Assembly (NCBI GenBank): GCA_034506335.1
Contig: JAPDPR010000001.1
Span: forward strand, 124,001-188,000
Direction: 5' to 3'
DNA from: a candidate division KSB1 bacterium
Lineage (GTDB): Bacteria; Zhuqueibacterota; Zhuqueibacteria; JANLFK01; Oleimicrobiaceae
Length of the DNA stretch: 64,000 nt
Part shown: positions 17,805 through 26,500 of the stretch, one piece after another
Layout: the number at the start of each line of letters is the position of its first letter
How positions within the stretch are numbered: position 1 is the stretch's first letter
The notes under the pieces: model-generated
Database searches by the model: none
What the model saw: the letters and a program-made list of their open reading frames with translations, nothing else
Told to the model about the DNA's origin: nothing
Translations under genes and position numbers: made by a program

Positions 17805-19304
17805 ATGAAGACAACGCGTGCCTGGCAGGAGCGACTGAGCCGTGCGCTGGCGTTGGTGGTCTTGACGCTCGCCGCCACCCCAGCGACCCACGCGCAGCGC
17901 GTGTTGACACTCCAGGATGCCTTGGCGATCGCTATGCAGAAGAGCCCGGATATCCAGCGGTCCCAACTGAATCTGCAACGCAGCAGCGAATCACTCAACG
18001 CGCAAAAGGCGGCGCTAAAGTCACAATTCAGCTTGTCCATCACTCCCGTGGACTACCGGAATGAACGGGTCTTCAACTCCTTCTTTTCCCGCTGGAACAC
18101 GAATGAGACCAAGAGTTGGTCTGGCACCTTCACCATTTCCCAGCCGATCAGGTGGACTGATGGCACGTTGGCCCTCATCAACCGCTTCGGCTGGCAGGAC
18201 GTGTACAGCGAGTTCCAGAACACGAGGAGCAAGACATTCAGCAACAATCTCTACCTCAGCCTGCAGCAACCAGTGTTCACCTATAATCGCACTGAGATTG
18301 CCCTCCGGAGGTTGGAGCTGGACTTGGAGGACGCGGCGCTCAGCTATGCCATCCGTAAACTGGCATTGGAACGGAGCGTTGCACAGGCCTTTTTCGACGT
18401 GTACAAGAACAAGATGAGCCTTGAGATAGCCCGCGAGGAGCTCAGCAACCAGGAGCAAAGCTACCAGATTATCAAGAACAAGGTGGACGCGGGCTTGTCG
18501 GCTCTGGAAGAACTCTACCAGGCCGAGCTCAACCTTTCCACCAGCAAGTCGAATGTACAGAATAAGCAGGTGGTGCTGGACAACTCCTTAGACGCCTTCA
18601 AGCAGCTCATCGGCATGTCGCTATTTGAGGAGATCGCCGTCCAGGCGGACATCACCCATCAGCCGGTGCAGGTGGACCTCCAATTGGCCCTTGACCACGG
18701 CCTGAAGTGGCGCATGGAGCTCCGCCAGGCGCGCATCGACATCGAGACCTCGCAGTTCGACCTCATTCAGGCTTCAGCCACGAATGAGTTTCGCGGCGAT
18801 GTGACCGTCTCGTACGGCGTCATCGGCACCGATGAACGATTTGCCAACATCTATGAGGTTCCCACCAAGAACCAGCGCCTGAGCCTTTCGTTGGAAATAC
18901 CCTTGTGGGACTGGGGCGAAAAGCAGTCTCGGATAAAGTCTGCCGAGGCAGTAGTGAAGACGCGAGAACTGTCGTTGGAAGAAGAGCGCACCAACATCAT
19001 CATCGCCATACGGCAGGTGTATCGTAACCTGCAAAACCTGGAGCAACAGATCGAGATTGCCCGACAAAACGTGCGCAATGCCCAATTGACTTATGACATC
19101 AACCTGGAGCGCTACAAGAACGGTGACCTCACGAGCATGGACTTGCAGCTGTACCAGAACCAGCTTTCCCAGAAGAAGCTGGCGCTGGTGGACGCCTTGA
19201 TCAACTACAAGATTGAGTTACTGAACATGAAGATTCAATCCCTGTGGGACTTTGAAAAGAACGAATCGGTTGTGCCGCAAGAGTTGCTCAGATCGCGCTC
19301 GTGA
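17805..19304 (+). CDS. TolC-family outer membrane efflux protein
   Basis: A 499-residue TolC-type protein, about the usual length. The ATG at 17805 has GAGG 6 bases upstream and starts a signal peptide (LVVLTLAATPATHAQ). The mature part opens with LTLQDALAIAMQKSPDIQRS, the classical OEP repeat start, followed by long helices with heptad character and a second OEP repeat (about residues 280-480, including DLTSMDLQLYQNQLSQKKL). It should form the trimeric outer-membrane channel for the RND pumps and perhaps the ABC modules of the same operon. An upstream TTG at 17778 is too close to its GGAGG to be likely. Confidence 0.93.
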   Translation: MKTTRAWQERLSRALALVVLTLAATPATHAQRVLTLQDALAIAMQKSPDIQRSQLNLQRSSESLNAQKAALKSQFSLSITPVDYRNERVFNSFFSRWNTNETKSWSGTFTISQPIRWTDGTLALINRFGWQDVYSEFQNTRSKTFSNNLYLSLQQPVFTYNRTEIALRRLELDLEDAALSYAIRKLALERSVAQAFFDVYKNKMSLEIAREELSNQEQSYQIIKNKVDAGLSALEELYQAELNLSTSKSNVQNKQVVLDNSLDAFKQLIGMSLFEEIAVQADITHQPVQVDLQLALDHGLKWRMELRQARIDIETSQFDLIQASATNEFRGDVTVSYGVIGTDERFANIYEVPTKNQRLSLSLEIPLWDWGEKQSRIKSAEAVVKTRELSLEEERTNIIIAIRQVYRNLQNLEQQIEIARQNVRNAQLTYDINLERYKNGDLTSMDLQLYQNQLSQKKLALVDALINYKIELLNMKIQSLWDFEKNESVVPQELLRSRS

Positions 19305-19343
19305 GCGGCTGGCCTAAGGTGAGAGTGGACAAAGGAGTACGCG

Positions 19344-20393
19344 GTGAAGAGAGAACTGTGGTTGTTGTTCGGGCTGTTGCTATTTGTGGCCTGTGGTGGC
19401 CGGGAAACTGGCGGTGAAACGGATATCGCCGTGCCGGTTTCCGTGGAAGAGGTCAAACTCCGGCCCATCGAGGAGTTTATCGTCACTACCGGCACCGTAA
19501 ACGCGATTAAGGAGGCGCTGCTTAACTCGGAAACGGCTGGGTTCTACCGCCTACTGACCAATCCCCAGACGGGCAGACCCTTTGCCTTGGGAGACCGCGT
19601 GAGTCGGGGACAGGAGATCATCCACCTGGATAACCCGGAGCTTGAGACAAGCATCAAGATCGAGGCCCAGGAGTTGAATCTGGACATCTCGAAGCGGGAA
19701 TTCGAAAAGCAGCAGTCACTCTACGAAAAGGGCGGAGTAACGCTTCGTGAGCTGAAAAACGCGGAGCGCGCCTACGTGGAGGCAAAATACGCCTATGAGA
19801 ACGCTCTGCTGCAGTTGGCGAAGTTGAAAATCGTGGCTCCGTTTGATGGGGTGATCGTGGAGCTGCCGTACTACACGCCCGGGGTGCGGGTGGCCGCGAA
19901 TCAGCCTATGGTCAAGATCATGAACTACGGCCAGCTTTACATGGAGGCTAACCTCCCGGGAGCAGACCTGGGTCGCGTCAAGGTCAATCAGCCGGTGCGA
20001 GTGATGAACTACACCATGGCCGGAGACACGTTGCGCGGCAAGGTTTCGCAGGTGTCCCCTGCCATTGATGCCAGCACGAGGACGTTCAAGGCGGCGCTAC
20101 TGATCGACAACCCGGAGTGGCGGCTGCGTCCAGGCATGTTCGTGAAGGCCGAGATTGTGGTCGCGCGCAACGATTCCGCCATCGTGGTGCCCAAGGATGT
20201 GATCCTTGCCAAGCGGCAGGGCAAGACCGTCTACGTGGTGGAGCGCGGCGCGGCGCAAGAGCGCGTGATCACCACTGGTCTGGAGAACCCCAACGAGGTG
20301 GAGGTAGTGGAGGGCCTGCGCGTCAACGAACGGCTGGTGGTGAAAGGGTTTGAGACGCTGCAGAACCGCTCCAGGGTCAAGATCGTGCGGTAG
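19344..20393 (+). CDS. RND periplasmic adaptor (membrane fusion) lipoprotein
   Basis: A 349-residue HlyD/AcrA-type adaptor. GTG start at 19344 with AAAGGAG 8 bases upstream. The signal ends in the lipobox-like LLFVACGG, so the mature protein should be lipid-anchored at Cys18. The lipoyl halves flank a helical hairpin (ELNLDISKREFEKQQSLYEKG); VAPFDGVIVEL and GVRVAANQPMVKI mark the second lipoyl half; the beta-barrel follows with SPAIDASTRTFKAALLIDN and LRPGMFVKAEI. It would link the RND proteins to the TolC-type channel. It sits 39 bases after tolC and 29 bases before the first RND gene. Confidence 0.94.
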   Translation: MKRELWLLFGLLLFVACGGRETGGETDIAVPVSVEEVKLRPIEEFIVTTGTVNAIKEALLNSETAGFYRLLTNPQTGRPFALGDRVSRGQEIIHLDNPELETSIKIEAQELNLDISKREFEKQQSLYEKGGVTLRELKNAERAYVEAKYAYENALLQLAKLKIVAPFDGVIVELPYYTPGVRVAANQPMVKIMNYGQLYMEANLPGADLGRVKVNQPVRVMNYTMAGDTLRGKVSQVSPAIDASTRTFKAALLIDNPEWRLRPGMFVKAEIVVARNDSAIVVPKDVILAKRQGKTVYVVERGAAQERVITTGLENPNEVEVVEGLRVNERLVVKGFETLQNRSRVKIVR

Positions 20394-20422
20394 GCCGCTC
20401 GTCGTAACCTGAAAGAACAACG

Positions 20423-23400
20423 ATGAAGAAGCTGACGGAATTCTCGGTCAACTATCCGGTCACAGTGCTCATGGTGGTCTTGGCCACCTTGCTCTTGGGG
20501 TACATCTCCTTCCGCAAGTTAGCGGTGGACCTATTCCCCGAGCTGAGCAACCCACGGATCTACGTGGAGCTGAAGGCCGGGGAGCGACCGCCAGAAGAGA
20601 TCGAGAAGCAGTTTGTAGATGGCATCGAGGCCCTTGCCATCCGCCAGCGTCACGTGGTGGAGGTCTCCTCGGTGTGCAAGGTCGGCTCGGCGCAAGTGAC
20701 CGTGGAGTACGCCTGGGGCACCGACATGGACGAGGCGTTCCTCGATCTGCAAAAGACGCTCACCAGCTTCAGCCAAAACGCCGCCATCGACCAATTGACC
20801 ATCACGCAACATGACCCCAATGCCGCCCCCATCATGCTCATCGCCCTTTCGCACCCTCAGGTGAGCGACATGGATGAGCTGCGCAAGGTGGCGGAAAACT
20901 ACATTCGTAACGAACTCATCCGTTTGGAGGGTGTGGCGGAGGTCGAGATCTCTGGGCAGGAAGAGAAGGAGGTGGTACTTGAAACCGACCCGTATCTGCT
21001 TGAGGCCTACGGCCTTACCCCTGATGCGGTTGCCAGTCGCTTGAACCTCTACAATCGGAACGTTTCCGGCGGCTCGATAGTGGAAATGGGGCGCCAGTAC
21101 GTGATCAAGGGCATCGGCGCCTTCCAGTCTATCGAGGACATTGCCAACACTGTGCTTACCTATCGACAGCCGGACATGGCCGGTACGGCCGAGGCGGGGA
21201 GCCCAACCCGTGTGCCGGTCACCGTCAAGGACGTAGCCAAGATTGAGTTGCGCAACAAGGAACCTCAAAATATCGTCCGGCTTAATCAGAAACGCTGCCT
21301 AGGGCTTGAGGTCTACAAAGAGACCAAATACAACACCGTGCGCGCGGCAAACGAACTGCTTCGCGCCCTGGCTACTATCCGACAGGCGCTCCCAGGTTAC
21401 GAGCTGGTGGTGGTGCAGAATCAGGCTAGTTTCGTGACCACCGCCGTTCGCGAGGTTGAACAGAGTGCACTCGTAGGTGTAGTCCTTGCGGTGATTGTGC
21501 TTTATGTCTTTCTCCGACGTATCGGTGCAACGGCCATCATCAGCGTCGCCATCCCAGTCTCGGTGGTGGCGACATTCAACATGATGTACTTCAATGGCCT
21601 CACGCTCAACATCATGACCTTGGGTGGTCTTGCCTTGGGTGCAGGCATGCTGGTGGACAATGCCATCGTGGTGATGGAAAACATATTCCGCAATATCGAA
21701 GCAGGGTTGTCCCTGCGTGAGGCGGCCATCATCGGCGCCGCCGAGGTTGGGGGCGCCATCACCGCCTCGACTTTGACCACCATCGTCGTGTTCCTGCCCA
21801 TCGTCTATCTGCATGGGGTGGCCGGTGAACTTTTCAAAGACCAAGCATGGACGGTGGCGTTTGCCCTCCTCTCCTCGCTGGGCGTGGCTATCCTTGTTGT
21901 ACCCATGCTGGCGGCCAGGTTTCTGAAAGCAGTTCCGCGCCAGTCGGCGCCACGCTCGATCACCTTTCCCTGGTACCCGCCGCTCTTGGCTCGGATTCTG
22001 CGCTACAAATGGGCGGTAATTGGCTCCGCCGCAGGCTTGGTTGCTCTGGGAGTACTCCTTGTGCCTACGGTCGGGAGCGAGTTTATTCCCAAGACCGACC
22101 TGGGTGAGTTTTCGCTTGAGCTCAGGCTCCCAGAAGGGACTGAGCTCCGTCGCACCGAGCAGACCGTGGAGGCGGTCGAGAACCTGGTGCGGGCGACGGC
22201 CGGCGAGGATCTTCAAGCGCTCTACAGCCACATCGGGCCTTCGACCACCACGAGCGCTGATGAGAAGGCGGTCTTTGCGGCGGAAAACACTGCCACCATC
22301 AGGATCATCCTCACACCAAAGCATCGCACCCCAGCGCAAGAACTTATCCGCCGAGTGAATGCCCAACTGACTGAAATCCCCGATCTGGAGGCGGAGTTTC
22401 TCCAGGAGCAGTCGGCGCTGCAAAGCACCCTGGGTACCGAGGCAGCACCTCTCGTCGTGGAAATCAAGGGGGATGACTTGGCAGTGTTGGACAGCCTGAC
22501 GCAGCAGGCCAAGCGTCGTTTGCTTGCTGTGGAGGAGCTGTTCAACGTGCGGACAAGCTTTGAGGAAGGGGCGCCCGAGGTGGAAGTGGTCGTGGATCGT
22601 CTCCTGGCTGGCGTGTACAACATCAGCGTGGAGAGCATTAGCTCCCAACTCCGCGACCAGCTCATGGGCAAGGAAGCGGGCACGTGGGAAACCGGCGGTG
22701 AATTGCAGGACATCACACTCCATCTGCCCAAGGTGGGCGTTGGCCAGTTACGCGACCTGTTGCTCACCACTGCCGGCGGCCAGCAGATTCGGTTGAGCGA
22801 AGTGGCCACCATCCGCGAGACCCGCGCACCAAAGGAAATCTATCGGCGCAACCAAAACCGCATCGGGCGCGTGACCGCGCACATTCAGAAAGGGAGACCT
22901 TTCGACCACGTGGCCAAGCGGGTTGAGCAGGAGCTGACAAAGCTGGACCTGCCGCCCGACTACAAGATCACTATCGCAGGCGAGGAACAGAAACGACGCG
23001 AAGCGTTCCGCAACCTTGGCTTCGCGCTGGTGCTCTCTGTGGTCCTGGTCTACATGGTGCTTGCAGGACAGTTCGAGTCGCTCCTCCACCCCTTTACGGT
23101 GATGTTGAGTGTTCCTCTCGCCGGTGTCGGCTCGATCTTGGCCTTTTTCATTGCCGGCAAGTCGCTCAATATTATGGCCTACATCGGGCTCATCATGCTC
23201 GCCGGCATAGCGGTGAACGACTCGATCATTCTGGTGGATGCCATCAACCGCCTTAAAGGCCAAGGATACGGCCTGCGCGAGGCCATTATCGAGGCAGGAA
23301 GTCAGCGGATCAGACCCATCATCATGACGAGTTTGACCACCATCCTGGCGCTGCTCCCATTGACCGTCGGCTTTGGCGAAGGGGCCGCATTGCGGGCTCC

Positions 23401-23518
23401 CATGGCCTTGGCTGTGATCGGCGGCCTTTTCACTTCCACGCTGTTGACGCTGGTGGTCATTCCGTGCATCTACCTGGTGGTGGATGAGTTTCGCGCCCGA
23501 CTGGCCGGGAGCTTATAG
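20423..23518 (+). CDS. RND efflux transporter, first of a tandem pair
   Basis: A 1031-residue RND pump of normal length with 12 predicted spans and two large periplasmic loops. N-terminus KLTEFSVNYPVTVLMVVLA; span 4 carries the proton-relay aspartate (GMLVDNAIVVMEN, D412); span 10 has GIAVNDSIILVD (N932, D933), so it belongs to the hydrophobe/amphiphile-type subfamily with VN[ND] rather than the AcrB Lys. It pumps substrate from periplasm or inner-membrane leaflet through the adaptor and TolC channel using proton flow. The next gene encodes a second RND domain, which suggests a heterotrimer as in MdtBC. Substrate unknown. Confidence 0.95.
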   Translation: MKKLTEFSVNYPVTVLMVVLATLLLGYISFRKLAVDLFPELSNPRIYVELKAGERPPEEIEKQFVDGIEALAIRQRHVVEVSSVCKVGSAQVTVEYAWGTDMDEAFLDLQKTLTSFSQNAAIDQLTITQHDPNAAPIMLIALSHPQVSDMDELRKVAENYIRNELIRLEGVAEVEISGQEEKEVVLETDPYLLEAYGLTPDAVASRLNLYNRNVSGGSIVEMGRQYVIKGIGAFQSIEDIANTVLTYRQPDMAGTAEAGSPTRVPVTVKDVAKIELRNKEPQNIVRLNQKRCLGLEVYKETKYNTVRAANELLRALATIRQALPGYELVVVQNQASFVTTAVREVEQSALVGVVLAVIVLYVFLRRIGATAIISVAIPVSVVATFNMMYFNGLTLNIMTLGGLALGAGMLVDNAIVVMENIFRNIEAGLSLREAAIIGAAEVGGAITASTLTTIVVFLPIVYLHGVAGELFKDQAWTVAFALLSSLGVAILVVPMLAARFLKAVPRQSAPRSITFPWYPPLLARILRYKWAVIGSAAGLVALGVLLVPTVGSEFIPKTDLGEFSLELRLPEGTELRRTEQTVEAVENLVRATAGEDLQALYSHIGPSTTTSADEKAVFAAENTATIRIILTPKHRTPAQELIRRVNAQLTEIPDLEAEFLQEQSALQSTLGTEAAPLVVEIKGDDLAVLDSLTQQAKRRLLAVEELFNVRTSFEEGAPEVEVVVDRLLAGVYNISVESISSQLRDQLMGKEAGTWETGGELQDITLHLPKVGVGQLRDLLLTTAGGQQIRLSEVATIRETRAPKEIYRRNQNRIGRVTAHIQKGRPFDHVAKRVEQELTKLDLPPDYKITIAGEEQKRREAFRNLGFALVLSVVLVYMVLAGQFESLLHPFTVMLSVPLAGVGSILAFFIAGKSLNIMAYIGLIMLAGIAVNDSIILVDAINRLKGQGYGLREAIIEAGSQRIRPIIMTSLTTILALLPLTVGFGEGAALRAPMALAVIGGLFTSTLLTLVVIPCIYLVVDEFRARLAGSL

Positions 23519-23572
23519 CCCAGACCAACCGCTTCGCAGAGGGAGAATTTTCGCCAACAAGGAAGGACGAGG

Positions 23573-26500
23573 GTGAGTTTCATCTATCGGCGCAAAACGC
23601 TCATCAGCATGCTCTTCGTAGGACTGACCCTTTTGGGCATTGTCTCCTACAAGCAGCTCCCCATAGAACTCTTGCCCAATGCGGAACTGCCGTTCCTCAT
23701 TGTCCAGGTCACTGGCCAACTGGACCTTGACCCCTCCTACATGGAGCGGCACGCCATCATCCCGCTGGAAGGGGCCATTGGTTCCTTGCAAGGCGTGGAA
23801 CGTATCGATTCCTACGCCGAACCGCGCCGAGGGATGATTTTTGTTTACTTTGCCCAAGGGACCAATCTGAAGTATGCGTACCTGCGCCTGCAAGAGAAGG
23901 TGGATCTGGTCAAGACCACCCTCGGCGAGGAGTTCAATGTCAACGTGGTGCGCGTGGACGTGGACCAGTTGGCCAACCAGTTCATGGAGCTCCAGGTGCG
24001 CGGAGGCGGCGAGGTGGATCGCATCCGCCACTTGGTGGACAATGAGGTGGTGCCAGAGTTGGAGAAGATCGATGGCATCGCTTCGGTGGTAGTCTCAGGC
24101 GGCCGGCAAAAATCAGTGGAGATCGTGCTCAATGAGGAAGCCTGCAAGGCACATGGAGTCACGGCAGCGCAGATACGGAACCTCATTCGGCAGAACAGCC
24201 GCACTACAACGTTTGTGGGACGCGCTTTTCGGGGCGATAGGCAGTATTTCGTCAATGTTGTTGCCGACTACACGGATGTGCGTGACCTGGAGAATCTGGT
24301 AGTCCGCCGCCAGGGGCCGGTGCTCCTGCGCGACGTGGCCCAGGTCTTGGTTGGAGTAAAGGAAGAAACCTCTCTGAGCCGGGTCAACGGCAAAGAGGCC
24401 GTCACCGTGCAACTGATTCGGGACGCACAAACGAACCTCATCGCCCTTTCCCATGCCGCCAAAGCGACCGTCGCCCGCCTCAATGATGAGCTGCGGGGGA
24501 AGGATTTGGAGATCGTGATCCAGAGCAATGTCGCCGACGACATGGAGAACAACGTCAACCTGATCATCAAATTGGCCTTGGTAGGCGGTTGTCTGGCAGT
24601 GGCGGTGCTCTGGCTTTTCTTGCGCAACCTGAGGCTCGTGGCGACCATTGTCTTGGCCATCCCCATCTCGATCTTCACCGCGCTCAATCTGTTCTACGCG
24701 TTTGGCATAACTCTCAACAGCTTGACCCTGGTTGGAATGGCCCTGGTGGTGGGCATGCTCTTGGACAACAGCGTAGTTGTGCTGGAGAATGTGTACCGGC
24801 ATGCAGCCCATCATCGGTCGGCAGACGAAGCGGTAACAAGAGGGACAAAGGAGGTCTGGCGCTCCATTGTCGCCGCCACCCTCACCACTATAGTGGTCTT
24901 TCTTCCCTTTGTTTTTTCCAGCAATTTCCTCATCCGACTGTTTGGCCGGCACATAGGGGTATCGGTTGTGTCGACCCTGCTGGTTTCGCTGGTGGTAGCG
25001 CTGCTTTTGGTGCCGATGATTACGCACCACTTCCTCAGCCGTGGCAAGGGAGCCGGCCACATAGAGTTTCGCATTGTGTCGCAGAAGAATCGGCTGCTGC
25101 AGATCTACACGCTCCTGCTCAAGTCCTGCATGCGCTTTCCTGTGCGCACGATCGGCACCGGATTTGTGCTCTTCGTGGCCGGCGTTGTCATTGCCCTCGC
25201 GGTCAGCCTCAACGTCTCCCGCGAAGTGGAAACTGTGGACCTCAATCTCTACTTGACTATGGCCAGCGGCTCGACCCTGGAGGCCACCGATGCGGTGACG
25301 CGCGAGCTCGAAAAGCGGATCGAGGACATTCCCGAAAAGCAAGACATCGTGAGCAAGGTATACGAGGAAGAGGCGGTGGTCACCGTAAGGCTGCGCAAAG
25401 ACTACCAGAAGGTCAAAAACCGCTCCGTGGCCCAGGTCAAGAGCGACATCCAGGAACGCATCAGAGACTTTCGCCTGGCGGAGGTGAGTTTTGAGCAGCC
25501 ACGCGCAAGCAGGCGGTTCCGGGGCGGCGGCGGCCGCGTCAATCCAGGCGCCTCCTTCGAGCGGATGCTCGGCATGGGCACGCAGACGGAATCCATCGTG
25601 ATCAAAGGAACCGACTTTGCTCGCATGCGCAATGTTGCTGAAGACGTGCGCTACTACCTGCAGAACCTCGAGTCGGTGCAGTCCGTGCGCGTGAATGTCT
25701 CCGAGAATCGACCGGAGCTGCATCTGGTCTTGGACAAGGCGTTACTCAGCGAGTATGACGTCACGCCGGCCACGGTGGCGGCGGAGCTGATGGGGTTTCA
25801 GCGCGAATTCACCTCAGGGCTGCAGTTCAAACAAGGCACCGATGAGTATGAGATCGTCATTCGCGGCACGGAGCAAGAGCAGGAAAAGACCATCGACGAT
25901 TTGCGGCACCTGCGGGTACCTTCTCAATCCGGTGGAACCTACGAGCTGCAGCAATTAGGCCGCATTGTCTACGCCACCGGACTGGCAACCATCAATCGCG
26001 TCAACCAAGAGAAGCAGATTGAGGTCACCTACCAGTTTCTACCAGAGATCAATTCTTCCAAGACGCTGCGCGACGGGGCACGGGCAGAAGTGGCCGATGT
26101 GCTGGGCAACCTCACAATACCCCCGGGCATTGCCGTGGAGATGGTCCAGCCGGAGTCGGAACTGCGAGAGTTCTATTACCTCATCGGGGCAGCCGTGGTG
26201 CTCATCTACATGATTCTTGCCGCGGTGTTCGAATCGCTGTGGCTCCCCCTGGTTGTGCTCTTTTCCATCCCATTTGCGGCAATCGGTTCATTCTTTGCGC
26301 TCATCGTCACCGGCAATTCGCTCCTCAATGCCAATACGCTGACTGGCTTCCTCATCCTGTTCGGCATCGTGGTCAATAACGGCATCATTCTGATTGACTA
26401 CACGCGCATCCTGCGCAGTCGCGGTTTTCGACGTTCGCGCGCGCTGCTAGTGGCAGGGCAGGCCCGTGTCCGGCCCATCCTCATCACGACCATCACCACC

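Noticed and set aside
21299-22723. Open frame of 474 codons on the minus strand inside the RND gene.
   Set aside because: It is antisense to conserved RND codons, is rich in His/Gly/Arg without any family pattern, and is a shadow of the real gene. The same holds for the long antisense frames at 24113-25723, 13223-14362 and 8360-9955.
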